Assembly (NCBI RefSeq): GCF_016679925.1
Contig: NZ_JAEQBW010000005.1
Location: 124,001 to 188,000 of the forward strand
Direction: 5' to 3'
DNA length: 64,000 bases
From: Marivirga aurantiaca
Lineage (GTDB): Bacteria; Bacteroidota; Bacteroidia; Cytophagales; Cyclobacteriaceae
A program made the translations under genes and the position numbers. The notes under the pieces were generated by a model, which was given only the letters and a program-made list of their open reading frames with translations, was not told where the DNA came from and searched no databases. Shown piece by piece: positions 36,280 to 45,198 of this stretch. Positions within the stretch are counted from its first letter, which is position 1. The number at the start of each line of letters is the position of its first letter.

Positions 36280-37608
36280 TCACTTCTGTCCGAGCTCTTG
36301 TTTTTTAAGGTTCCCTAATTGAGAAGGTAAAAAAGGCCTGATGATTAATCTTGTTCCTCTATCATATGTAAAGTAATTCCAAATCCAATTAGTAAGCACT
36401 ACAAGTTTACTTCTAAAGCCAATAATGGAAACCAAATGCACAAACATCCAAACAAACCATGCGAAGAATCCTCCAAAATGCATATTCTTTGGCAAATCCA
36501 CTACTGCCTTATTCCTTCCAATGGTAGCCATGCTGCCCCTGTCCTTATACTTAAATGGTTTAGATGGTTTGTTTTGAAAGCTATTTAATAGATTATTAGC
36601 TAAATTCTCTCCTTGCTGCATAGCTACAGGGGCCAGCATAGGATGCCCTTTGGGAAACTTCTCTGTTTCCATATGGGCAATATCTCCTACAGCATAAATA
36701 TTATCTGTATTTAACACTTTATTAAATGAGTCCACTTTATACCTGCTTTTAAACACGCTCTCCTCAGGTAGTCCTAAAATGACGTTTCCCATTACTCCGG
36801 CCGCCCAAACCAAAGTATTTGTTGACAGAGTATCATCATTATCGAATACTACGCGATCTCCATCAAAACTCTTTACCATAGTTTTAAGCATCACATGTAC
36901 ATCAAACTTCTTTAAATATTTTTGGGATTTCTCATTGGCAAAATCAGACATGCCGCTTAACAACCTGGGTAAGCCCTCCACCAAATAAATATTCATCTGA
37001 TTCAAATCCAGATCAGGATAATCATTAGGCAACACATGTTTTTTCAATTCACCAAATGCCCCGGCTACTTCAACACCAGTTGGGCCTCCTCCTACAATGA
37101 CAATGTTTAATAATTTGGAAATTTCTTCTTCATCGGAAGATAATACGGCCTGTTCAAGGTTTTGTAAGATGTGACTCCTCAAATCCAATGCCTGGGGAAT
37201 TTGTTTTAAAGGAAATGCTTTTTCAAACTTATCGGAATTTCCAAAGAAATTTGTCTTAGATCCGCAAGCTATAATTAAGTGGTCATATTCAATAGTTCCC
37301 TTGTCAGTAAAAACTGTATTTCTATCCTGATAAATTTGAGAAACAGTAGCCATGCGGAAAAAGATATTTTTGGAATTATCCAATAGCTTTCTGAGTGGAC
37401 CGGCAATGGCATCTGGCTCCAATCCGGCCGTGGCTACCTGATAAAGCAAGGGCTGGAAAGTATGGTAATTGTGTCGATCAAAAAGAATAACCTGTACTGC
37501 TTTGTTTGCAAATTTCTTAGCCATCTGGACACCTGCGAAACCACCACCAATAATCACTATTCTTGGATAATCAGATTGAGGTATTCTGAACGATTTATTT
37601 CCTTCCAT
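36280..37608 (-). CDS. ndh: Type II NADH dehydrogenase (NAD(P)/FAD-dependent)
   Basis: 442 residues. The FAD motif is VIIGGGFAGVQMA at about 18-30 and the NADH motif IVIVGGGPTGVEVAGAF at about 170-185. ALRS-free but with the family's AVGDIA (FAD phosphate) and GEN loop. The C-terminal part has hydrophobic stretches (about 385-412) and a basic tail that anchor such enzymes to the inner membrane. It oxidises NADH to feed quinone without pumping protons. Confidence 0.92.
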   Translation of the reverse strand: MEGNKSFRIPQSDYPRIVIIGGGFAGVQMAKKFANKAVQVILFDRHNYHTFQPLLYQVATAGLEPDAIAGPLRKLLDNSKNIFFRMATVSQIYQDRNTVFTDKGTIEYDHLIIACGSKTNFFGNSDKFEKAFPLKQIPQALDLRSHILQNLEQAVLSSDEEEISKLLNIVIVGGGPTGVEVAGAFGELKKHVLPNDYPDLDLNQMNIYLVEGLPRLLSGMSDFANEKSQKYLKKFDVHVMLKTMVKSFDGDRVVFDNDDTLSTNTLVWAAGVMGNVILGLPEESVFKSRYKVDSFNKVLNTDNIYAVGDIAHMETEKFPKGHPMLAPVAMQQGENLANNLLNSFQNKPSKPFKYKDRGSMATIGRNKAVVDLPKNMHFGGFFAWFVWMFVHLVSIIGFRSKLVVLTNWIWNYFTYDRGTRLIIRPFLPSQLGNLKKQELGQK

Positions 37609-37972
37609 AAAATACTCATTTAATATTTACTCTGTTTTACGAGATAACTTACATTTTTGATATGGAAGAAAATTTATTTTACCACAGCACAAAAAAGCCT
37701 CAATTTATCCCTGTCATTTTTAGCACAAAACAAGCAATTGCACAAATGCAAATATGCCATATTTATGATTAGGGCCCACGTAAAAATCCATATTTTATAA
37801 TTCATGATATTTTATAAAAAAATATGTAAATAATTTAATAATGGCAAATAAGTAGTTTTTTGTAAGATTTATTACATCTAACTTACATCTACAAAATTTT
37901 ATTTTAAATTTGCATGCAACTTTAATGTAATCAGTTGCGTCAATATGGTCAATGGAATTAATACAAAATAAT
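37609..37972. other. 364-base intergenic region between ndh and the small secreted protein
   Basis: AT-rich with several A and T runs. The only clear element is the -7 box TAAATTTG near 37905, described separately. No open frame with convincing coding features was found, and no RNA family was recognised. Confidence 0.5.
37905..37912 (+). promoter_or_regulatory. -7 box TAAATTTG of the small secreted protein gene
   Basis: Exact match to TAnnTTTG, 60 bases upstream of the ATG at 37973. The -33 region has only TTA at the correct distance, so it is a single-element match. Confidence 0.45.
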
Positions 37973-38263
37973 ATGAAAAAGAGTATTTTAAGTTTAGCGA
38001 TTTTTTTTGCAGCAACTAGCTTGGTTTTTGCCGAAGACAAAGGATTAAAAAAAGAGGCCAAATTGATTAATGAAGTGATCGAATCAATGGAGCTAAATGG
38101 TTTATATTTTGAGGAAATCAACCTTAAAAAAACCATCAAAGTTTATACAGTTGATGGCACGTTATTGCACAGCTTTTCAGAGGAAAATTTTGATGCAAAA
38201 GCCATAAGGAATGCAGATTTTATAATGGAAGATGAATCAAGTAAAATATTTATAAAACTTTAG
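37973..38263 (+). CDS. Small secreted protein, unknown function
   Basis: 96 residues. The ATG at 37973 begins a clear signal peptide (MKKSILSLAIFFAATSLVFA, then E); an ATG at 37952 would put seven extra residues ahead of it. The mature part is about 76 residues, charged, with an acidic C-terminus (EDESSKIFIKL) and one hydrophobic patch (IKVYTVDGTLLHSF). Not recognised; a periplasmic regulator or inhibitor is possible. It is followed by a strong terminator, so it is probably monocistronic. Confidence 0.65.
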   Translation: MKKSILSLAIFFAATSLVFAEDKGLKKEAKLINEVIESMELNGLYFEEINLKKTIKVYTVDGTLLHSFSEENFDAKAIRNADFIMEDESSKIFIKL

Positions 38264-38336
38264 GAACTAAAAACCCGGAAATTCTCTTTTAATAGTAATA
38301 GTTTTATTCATAGTGAATGGATGATGTTTTGGTAAG

Positions 38337-38367
38337 TAAAAAGCCACCCAATTGGGTGGCTTTTTTA
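38337..38367. terminator. Terminator, 20-base perfect palindrome with T run
   Basis: AGCCACCCAATTGGGTGGCT (38342-38361) is a perfect palindrome flanked by an A run on the left and a T6 run on the right, so it works in both directions. It ends the small secreted gene and probably the convergent solute-binding gene. Confidence 0.85.
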
Positions 38368-38406
38368 TTTACAGGTTTTTTAACAATCCAATATTTATTT
38401 ATGGTG

Positions 38407-39276
38407 CTATTTAGCAGTTACTGCATCCAGCAATTTTAATGCATTTGGCCCTAAATGTAAAGCTATAATCTTTCTGTAGCTTGAGCTAGTTTCATAAGCA
38501 GTAGTTAAAAATTCATTAAACGGCTTTACCCAATCACTATTTTTGGGCATAATAATTCCGAATTTTTCGGCTGTTTGGTCCCCAGCCGGATGTCTTTTAA
38601 TAGATTTTTTGTTGTTAAGGGCGCTTAAATAATAGGTAAAGTCCACATTGGTGAAATAATCAGTACTATTGTCAATCTTTACCATTGCCTCATCAAAGTA
38701 ATTTACATACTCAATTTTAAGGTTTGGGATGTAATTAGCTTTTATCTTTAAAATTTGCTCTTCATTTGTCGTGCCCTTTATTGTAAGGGCTGTTTTGCCC
38801 TCAAATACTTCGGCTATCCTATCCAGGCTTTCCAGGGTGGGCACGTCCTTGTGGGTCAAAATCATGGCTATATTTGTAATATAAGGAGGGCTAAAAGAGT
38901 ATTCTTTCTTTCGTTTCTCTGTAATAGTGGTATTGCTGAGGCCAAACACTCCATTTTTAGAGGCTTTAACCGTATTGAGATAATCTGTAAAATTATTAGC
39001 ATGTTGCTTATTCATAGTGGAATTCACAGTAATCCCATACTTATCCAGCAAGAAAAACTCGAAATCGTTCATAATATCTACGCATACACCTTGAACTTTT
39101 CCATTTTGATTAGCAGCAAAACCTGGTGCCTCCGAATAAATATAAGTAAGGTTAGCTTTCTTTGTTTCCAAAGCCTTTGCAAAAGTGTCTCCTGAAATTT
39201 GAGCACTTACGATATTTAATCCACCCAAGCTGATGACTAAAAAACTAAGGGTAACTCTAAGTAAATGATTTTTCAT
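38407..39276 (-). CDS. Periplasmic solute-binding protein (SBP family 3-like)
   Basis: 289 residues from the ATG at 39276; the frame opens further at 39312. Signal peptide ends IVSAQ. The body resembles bacterial extracellular solute-binding proteins of the amino-acid family: GVCVDIMNDFEFFLL near residue 50 and FGLSNTTITEKRKKEYSFSPPYITN around 100-125. No ABC permease or ATPase gene is adjacent, so it may be a sensor or an orphan binding protein. The ligand is unknown. Confidence 0.78.
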   Translation of the reverse strand: MKNHLLRVTLSFLVISLGGLNIVSAQISGDTFAKALETKKANLTYIYSEAPGFAANQNGKVQGVCVDIMNDFEFFLLDKYGITVNSTMNKQHANNFTDYLNTVKASKNGVFGLSNTTITEKRKKEYSFSPPYITNIAMILTHKDVPTLESLDRIAEVFEGKTALTIKGTTNEEQILKIKANYIPNLKIEYVNYFDEAMVKIDNSTDYFTNVDFTYYLSALNNKKSIKRHPAGDQTAEKFGIIMPKNSDWVKPFNEFLTTAYETSSSYRKIIALHLGPNALKLLDAVTAK

Positions 39277-39458
39277 CTTGATTATTTGTTTGATCCTGAA
39301 ATAATACAACAATTAGAATGCCAACTATCTATTATTCAATATATAAAACAAATACTTTTATCGATAAAATAAAATTTATTCTCTTAAAATGTGAGATTAT
39401 GGAGTCTTAAGCCTGATGAAATAATTGAACTCAGGTTATTAATGACAAAAAATATTAC

Positions 39459-39497
39459 AAAAAAAGCATAGCCAAATAGAAGTATGGCTATGCTTTT
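39459..39497 (-). terminator. Terminator of the thioredoxin operon
   Basis: On the minus strand a 13-bp stem (39485-39497 with 39462-39474, AAAAGCATAGCCA and its complement) is followed by a T7 run. It lies 23 bases after the stop of the 85-residue gene. Confidence 0.85.
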
Positions 39498-39519
39498 AAT
39501 TACTTATCAGATCAAAAAT

Positions 39520-39777
39520 CTATTTATCAATTGATCCAGTCACTCTTTTCATAAATCCATTTAAAGCCTCTTTTTGTGGTGTGCCGCTTTTAATATCCTT
39601 GTGAACTTCCAAAGCACCGGAGAAATTAGACAATAATTCTCCAATCACATCCAGTTCTTCGTCCTTGATTCCTTTAGCTTCTATTAAATCTTCCAGAAGC
39701 TCCATGGATTCCACTACCCAATCTTCATCATTTTTTTCAATGAATTCTACTATGTGTTTAATTATTGGTAACCTCAT
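39520..39777 (-). CDS. Conserved small acidic protein beside thioredoxin (possibly DUF6952)
   Basis: 85 residues, mostly helical and acidic, with no cysteines and no signal peptide. It overlaps the 3' end of the thioredoxin gene by 20 bases. A small protein of this size after a thioredoxin is a recurrent pair in Bacteroidota, and I think it belongs to DUF6952, though from memory only. The coupling suggests it helps that thioredoxin, for example as a partner or target. Function unknown. Confidence 0.65.
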   Translation of the reverse strand: MRLPIIKHIVEFIEKNDEDWVVESMELLEDLIEAKGIKDEELDVIGELLSNFSGALEVHKDIKSGTPQKEALNGFMKRVTGSIDK

Positions 39778-40069
39778 CTAGCAAATCTGTTATAATACTT
39801 GGTTTATTTCCTGATACTGAATTGATCAATTTTCCATTTTTGAACCCGGCAAAAGTTGGCAAGTTTTTTACTTCTGCCAAAGATCTGGAATTAGGTAATT
39901 TTTCAGCATCTACATACACAAATTTAATGTTTTCATTCTCGTCTCCCAATCTCCTGAATTTTGGCTTAGTAATTTTACAGTTGCCACACCAGGTAGCACC
40001 ATATTGAACCATTACCATTTCATTGTTATCCACAATGTCCTTTAAGTTATCTTCTGTTAATTCTATCAT
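39758..40069 (-). CDS. Thioredoxin family protein
   Basis: 103 residues with the thioredoxin fold. The active site is C28-G-N-C31 (ATWCGNCK), differing from the classical WCGPC by an asparagine, which shifts the redox potential. The cis-proline loop is NLPTFAGF. No signal peptide is visible, so it is cytoplasmic. It overlaps the following small gene by 20 bases. Confidence 0.92.
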   Translation of the reverse strand: MIELTEDNLKDIVDNNEMVMVQYGATWCGNCKITKPKFRRLGDENENIKFVYVDAEKLPNSRSLAEVKNLPTFAGFKNGKLINSVSGNKPSIITDLLDEVTNN

Positions 40070-40186
40070 TTCAATAAGTTTTCTTTACAGTATTTAACCC
40101 CAAAATTAATACATAGTTTCAATTAGCATAATCAATAATATATATTACATTATAGATAAAAGCAATAGCTCTTAACTATTAGTATC

Positions 40187-41668
40187 TTAATCTAGCTGAT
40201 CAAAAATCTGATTAAATGAACATTCCTTATGCAAAAATTCCTCCAGAGCATCCGCATTAATCCGCTCCTGTGAAGTAGAATCACGATGACGAATAGTCAC
40301 AGTGTTATCCTCCAGGGTTTGATGATCGATTGCAATACAATAGGGCGTACCAATTAAGTCCTGCCTGGTGTATCTTTTACCAATTGAGGCAGCCTCTTCG
40401 TAAATTACATTAAAGTTTCTTTTTAACTTCTTATATATTTCCTGCCCTTTCTCTGGTAAGCCATCCTTTTTTGTCAATGGCAAGATTGCAGCTTTCACAG
40501 GGGCTAGTGCCGGGTGGAATTTCAAATAGATTCTTGTCTTTTGATTCTCTTCTTCGCCACTGGTTTCCTCAGTGTAAGCATTACATAGAAGCATAAGGAA
40601 CAATCGATCACAACCTACAGAGGTTTCTACTACATAGGGGATATAGTTCTTATTAACTTCAGGATCGAAATATTGAATTTTCTTTTTAGAGACTTCCTGG
40701 TGGCTTCTAAGGTCAAAATCCGTCCGGCTATGAATTCCTTCTACCTCCTTAAATCCAAAAGGAAACTCAAATTCCACATCGACTGCTGCATTGGCATAAT
40801 GAGCTAATTTATCATGATCATGAAACCTTAGTTTGTTTTCAGGAATCCCCAAAGCTTTATGCCACTGCATACGCATATCCCTCCATTTGGCATACCATTC
40901 CAATTCTTCTCCCGGTCTCACAAAAAATTGCATTTCCATTTGCTCGAACTCCCTCATCCTGAAAATAAATTGACGAGCGACAATCTCATTTCTGAAGGCT
41001 TTACCAATTTGAGCAATTCCAAAAGGTATTTTCATCCTGGCGGATTTCTGTACGTTAAGAAAATTGACAAATATACCCTGGGCTGTTTCCGGACGTAAAT
41101 AGACTTTATTGGAGTCTTCTGCAAGGCTTCCTATTTGAGTAGAGAACATGAGGTTAAACTGACGCACTTCTGTCCAATTAGCTGTCCCTGATACCGGACA
41201 TACAATTTCCTCGGCTACAATTAACTCTCTCACGGCATTTAAATCTTCCGCCTCCAAAAGTTGTCCCATTTTTTTTAACAAGGCAGCAGATTTTTCCAGA
41301 TCACCAGCTTTTTCATATAAAGCAGCCTTTTCTTCCAGAAGCACATCGGCACGATATCTCTTTTTGGAATCTTTATTGTCGATCATTGGATCATTAAAAC
41401 TATCAATGTGCCCGGATGCTTTCCATGTATCAGGATGCATAAAAATAGCGGAGTCCAGACCAACAATATCATCATTGAAACGGGTCATAGTATTCCACCA
41501 CAACTCTTTGATATTTTTCTTTAGTTCTGATCCAAATGGGCCATAATCGTAAACCGCCTGTAATCCGTCATAAATCTCGCTTGACTGAAATACAAAGCCG
41601 TATTCCTTAGCATGTGATACAATATCTTTAAATAGAGTGTTCTCGGGAATCTTTTCATTTTTTGCCAT
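40187..41668 (-). CDS. glyS: Glycyl-tRNA synthetase (homodimeric class II)
   Basis: 493 residues, a single-chain enzyme of the alpha2 type (not GlyQ/GlyS). It charges tRNA-Gly, and a tRNA-Gly gene is at 56.3 kb. Motif 2 is RNEIVARQFIFRMREFEQME, motif 3 is VGCDRLFLMLL, and the anticodon-binding domain at the C-terminus has IGTPYCIAIDH. Length is typical for the group. An essential gene in a region of generally core content. Confidence 0.97.
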   Translation of the reverse strand: MAKNEKIPENTLFKDIVSHAKEYGFVFQSSEIYDGLQAVYDYGPFGSELKKNIKELWWNTMTRFNDDIVGLDSAIFMHPDTWKASGHIDSFNDPMIDNKDSKKRYRADVLLEEKAALYEKAGDLEKSAALLKKMGQLLEAEDLNAVRELIVAEEIVCPVSGTANWTEVRQFNLMFSTQIGSLAEDSNKVYLRPETAQGIFVNFLNVQKSARMKIPFGIAQIGKAFRNEIVARQFIFRMREFEQMEMQFFVRPGEELEWYAKWRDMRMQWHKALGIPENKLRFHDHDKLAHYANAAVDVEFEFPFGFKEVEGIHSRTDFDLRSHQEVSKKKIQYFDPEVNKNYIPYVVETSVGCDRLFLMLLCNAYTEETSGEEENQKTRIYLKFHPALAPVKAAILPLTKKDGLPEKGQEIYKKLKRNFNVIYEEAASIGKRYTRQDLIGTPYCIAIDHQTLEDNTVTIRHRDSTSQERINADALEEFLHKECSFNQIFDQLD

Positions 41669-41731
41669 AGGGCAAAGATATATTAAATCATTAAGTGATA
41701 AGAAGAGAAAGTTTAAAATTTGCGCAGGAAA

Positions 41732-43420
41732 TTACTCTTTTGGTAATTTTATTGAAAAAGTAGTGCCCTCTCCGGGTTCGGATTTTAAGTAAATTTCGCC
41801 TCCAATTCTTTCAATCATCTCTTTTACAATGTAAAGCCCCAACCCTGAACCTTTAGAATTGTCGGAAGCCCTGTAAAACATATCAAATATTTTATCCTGT
41901 GCCTGGAGTGGAATTCCCTGCCCATTATCTATTACCTGAATGATGACTGAATTGGTTTCTTCAATTGATTTAATTGCTACAAATTTGCCCGGCTGTGAGT
42001 GCCTGTGGTATTTAATAGCGTTATCTATCAAGTTGTTCAAAACGATGCTCAACCGACCTTGATCAGTATGTACAATTAAATTTTCACTAACCAAAAGCCT
42101 GAAATCTATTGCAGCTGCCTGCTCACGGTACTGCGCATTCTCAAAAACCTCAGTAGTCAGGCTAATTAAATCAATAGGTTCTTTTACTATTTCAGTGCGG
42201 GAATTCCTGGCAAAGTTGATGATCTCATCTATAAAGGAATAGAGCTTCTTGACCCTGTTCTTCATCATGCTCATCAACTGCTTCAACTCCTTGGTATCGT
42301 CAGTGGTGTCACTAATATTTATTAAGCCTTGAATAGAGTTCAATGGTGCACGCAAATCATGAGAAACACTATAGACAAATCTATCCAATTCAGCATTTGA
42401 CTTCTCCAATAAAGAATTCTTCTCCTGAATCTCTTCTTCTTTTATTTTCTTTTCAGTGATATCTACTAAAGATCCCACCATTCTTATTGGCTGCATATCA
42501 TCGGTCCATTTAGCCTGTCCGGAGCCGTGGAACCACTTATAAGTACCATCTTTGCACTTAAACCGATACTCTACCGAGAAAGGTTCTTTATTTCTAAAAT
42601 GTTTTTTAAAATCATTCACCAATCTGGGGAAGTCTTCTTTTTGTGCCAGAAGGTTCTTGAATGCCATTTTGTTAGGCTCAATTTCTTCAGGTTTATAGCC
42701 CAATAATTCATATAACTTGGGCGACCACCACTGTTGATCTTTATTAATATTTTCCCAATCCCATATGCCGGCATTGGTCCCTTCCACAGCGAGTCGGAAA
42801 CGCTCTTCACTTTCTTTTAATTGCAAGTCTTTTTTGATTAGCTTTTGCTCAGATTTATACTGCAATTTCACTTGAAAATAAATGATGATAATCAAGCTGA
42901 CAAAAGTGAAAAAATAGTTCAGAAAATATATCTTATCTTCTTTTGCTTCATTGATAGCATCAACCACTATTAGTTTATAATTGGTGAATTCACTAATAGC
43001 AAAACACAAAAAGGCCAGAACAGCATAAAAAAGCCAAACTTTTACTCTTTTGTAACCAAAAAGGGAAATTGAAGCTACTAAAATGGTGAAAAGGTATAAT
43101 TGAGATCCATAGTATTTGCCCTCGTTGCTCATGAAAATGAAAACAAAGAAAAGCGCAATCAATAGTAAAGTATGCTTGGCCAATTCAAATTTCCTGAAGC
43201 GGTTCAAAGTAAAACCCAAGGTTCCCCCAAGAATTCCCACCATAAAAGAAGAAGTGAGTGAAATATCCCAGAAAATAATATTGAGCAAGCCATTAACGGT
43301 ACTGACGAATACAAGGATTATGCAACTTACTCCCACCAATAATGACTTACGATAATCACTTTCAGCAGGGATATGCACGTTTTTCCCGAGAACAATATCT
43401 TTAATGGAGAACTTTAACAT
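41732..43420 (-). CDS. PAS-domain sensor histidine kinase with six-helix N-terminal membrane domain
   Basis: 562 residues. About six membrane helices (30-190) are followed by a PAS domain with its PAC motif (about 205-330: RFRLAVEGTNAGIWDWE, FSVEYRFKCKDGTYKWFHG). The HisKA site is VYSVSHDLRAPLN (about 348-360), then HATPase with NNLIDNAIKYH, DNGQGIP and GSGLGLYIV. No partner regulator is adjacent. The signal is unknown. Confidence 0.93.
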   Translation of the reverse strand: MLKFSIKDIVLGKNVHIPAESDYRKSLLVGVSCIILVFVSTVNGLLNIIFWDISLTSSFMVGILGGTLGFTLNRFRKFELAKHTLLLIALFFVFIFMSNEGKYYGSQLYLFTILVASISLFGYKRVKVWLFYAVLAFLCFAISEFTNYKLIVVDAINEAKEDKIYFLNYFFTFVSLIIIIYFQVKLQYKSEQKLIKKDLQLKESEERFRLAVEGTNAGIWDWENINKDQQWWSPKLYELLGYKPEEIEPNKMAFKNLLAQKEDFPRLVNDFKKHFRNKEPFSVEYRFKCKDGTYKWFHGSGQAKWTDDMQPIRMVGSLVDITEKKIKEEEIQEKNSLLEKSNAELDRFVYSVSHDLRAPLNSIQGLINISDTTDDTKELKQLMSMMKNRVKKLYSFIDEIINFARNSRTEIVKEPIDLISLTTEVFENAQYREQAAAIDFRLLVSENLIVHTDQGRLSIVLNNLIDNAIKYHRHSQPGKFVAIKSIEETNSVIIQVIDNGQGIPLQAQDKIFDMFYRASDNSKGSGLGLYIVKEMIERIGGEIYLKSEPGEGTTFSIKLPKE

Positions 43421-43595
43421 CTGTTTATAAAGTAAATATACTTATATATTGATATTAAAGGATTTGTTATTGAATATCTACTAATTCATGAATGTGCTTT
43501 TTAGGAATATTTGCACCTATAAAAAGCAATTAAAAGAGCCCAGATTGATTTAAGGTTCTGAGAAAGAGGGAAATAAAATGTAATAAATTTAAGCA

Positions 43596-44201
43596 TTATC
43601 CATTTTTTATTTTTTTAAATGCGAAGGTTCCCATAGTTCTTACATTTCCAACGACCACATATTTTGGTATTTCCAAAAATTCCAATCCGTAAATATTGTA
43701 GAAATGTTGTAAAAGGTTTTCATTCAGAAGAAACCTCTTTTTATTATCAGCAATGTTATTCTCGCCTGAATTATCTAGTCCTTTATCGGCCATTGTCCTC
43801 ATAAACAACTTTCCGTCAGGCTTTAACACCCTTACGCATTCACTAAGCATTTGCATGAAATGAGTTTGACTTTCAGCAAAGTGTAGAACTGCCGAATTAA
43901 TGATTACATCAAAGCTTTCGTCCGGGAAACGAAGTTTGGCCAAATCCATCACCTGAAAGCGGGCATCGATATCTGTTACATTGAATTGTTTAGCCATTAG
44001 TTTTAAAAACATAATAGCTTCCGGGTTTTGATCAACTCCAAAAACATCATAACCAGTTTGCATACAGTAGAAGAGATTGCGCCCTTCTCCACATCCGGCA
44101 TCCAATATTTTCGCATCGTCCTCAAGGTTTCCTTTTAATATAAAATCCAACCAATAAAGGTCTATGTTTCCAATAAGTTTATTGATTGTTTTCCAATGCA
44201 T
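43596..44201 (-). CDS. Class I SAM-dependent methyltransferase
   Basis: 201 residues from the ATG at 44201 (the frame opens to 44234). Motif I is ILDAGCGEGRN (about 34-44), followed by GVDQNPEAI for SAM ribose binding and FDVIINSAVLHF. The C-terminus is basic. Substrate unknown. Its start overlaps the patatin gene by 23 bases (56 with the longer frame), so the pair is probably coupled. Confidence 0.85.
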   Translation of the reverse strand: MHWKTINKLIGNIDLYWLDFILKGNLEDDAKILDAGCGEGRNLFYCMQTGYDVFGVDQNPEAIMFLKLMAKQFNVTDIDARFQVMDLAKLRFPDESFDVIINSAVLHFAESQTHFMQMLSECVRVLKPDGKLFMRTMADKGLDNSGENNIADNKKRFLLNENLLQHFYNIYGLEFLEIPKYVVVGNVRTMGTFAFKKIKNG

Positions 44202-45102
44202 ATTGATAGTCTTTAAAAGCTGATTCAAAAGCATTTTTCCCAGCCTCTACCAATGATTTACTTTTATAGAATTCAAAGGTCCCGCAACTTTCTCTTGATA
44301 CACGCACCACCATTTCAGGCTGCTGTTTCTCCATCTGGAGCGTTGTGATACGCTGTTGCATCAAATCGATAGAGCGGTTCAGTAAGTCAAAATACCCGAA
44401 CTTTTTAACATTGTTACGTCCTGTAGGTGAAGGGTCTTTTGTGGGATAAGGCCACATATTTTTCATTTTCAGCTTAAATTCTTCCAGAAACTGATTATAT
44501 TTCTGGTTCTCCTGTACTTCCACTGCTGTTACAGGAGTTGGGGGAATAAAAGGAATGTTAGAGTTTACATCTACCGCTACCAGTATATCTCCATTGGTTC
44601 TGCTTACAAAATTAATGGGGATCGGATTTAAAACGCCTCCATCTACAATTTCTTCTCCTTTTAAATATACAGGTTTCATTACAGTAGGAATGGCACATGA
44701 TGCCCTTAAAGCATCCATTAAGTTGCCTTTATTGTAAATAACCTCTTTCTGCGTTCTGATATTTGAAGCCACAGCAGAAAAAGGAATATTCATTTCTTCT
44801 ATTTGTATGTCTCCAAGAATTTTGCTCATTTCTCTAAACACACGCTCTCCCCGTACAAATCCCTGTAGACTAAAGGTAAAATCCAGCAACTTAAATACAT
44901 CGATTTTATCGAAGTTGGTAACCCATTCCTTATAAAGGTCCAGCTTGCCTGCCGCGAAAATCCCGCCTACTACAGCACCCATACTGGATCCTGCAATTGA
45001 AGTGATTTCAAAATTATTTTCCAATAATGCCTCAATAACACCAATGTGGGCTACACCCCTGGCACCCCCACTACCTAAAACCAAAGCTACTTTTTGTTTC
45101 AT
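44179..45102 (-). CDS. Patatin-like phospholipase (RssA/NTE type)
   Basis: 307 residues. Oxyanion motif GSGGARG (10-16), nucleophile S40 in GSSMG and catalytic D154 in VDGG; all key parts of the Ser-Asp dyad are present. No signal peptide, so it is cytoplasmic. Single-domain bacterial patatins of this type release fatty acids from phospholipids or act in lipid turnover. It is followed in the same direction by the methyltransferase. Confidence 0.93.
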   Translation of the reverse strand: MKQKVALVLGSGGARGVAHIGVIEALLENNFEITSIAGSSMGAVVGGIFAAGKLDLYKEWVTNFDKIDVFKLLDFTFSLQGFVRGERVFREMSKILGDIQIEEMNIPFSAVASNIRTQKEVIYNKGNLMDALRASCAIPTVMKPVYLKGEEIVDGGVLNPIPINFVSRTNGDILVAVDVNSNIPFIPPTPVTAVEVQENQKYNQFLEEFKLKMKNMWPYPTKDPSPTGRNNVKKFGYFDLLNRSIDLMQQRITTLQMEKQQPEMVVRVSRESCGTFEFYKSKSLVEAGKNAFESAFKDYQYALENNQ

Positions 45103-45198
45103 TCAATAGTTTGATCAGTTTACAACCTTAAAGTAATATATTTGAAATGGAATATTGAGTGTTTTCGGAAAAACCTTATACTATTGACTACTTAATTA

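Noticed and set aside
38407-39276. Part of an ABC importer operon
   Set aside because: No permease or ATPase gene lies on either side, so the binding protein is annotated alone.
44201-44234. Longer N-terminus for the methyltransferase
   Set aside because: The extra 11 residues lie wholly in the patatin gene's end and have no domain support. The ATG at 44201 is sufficient.
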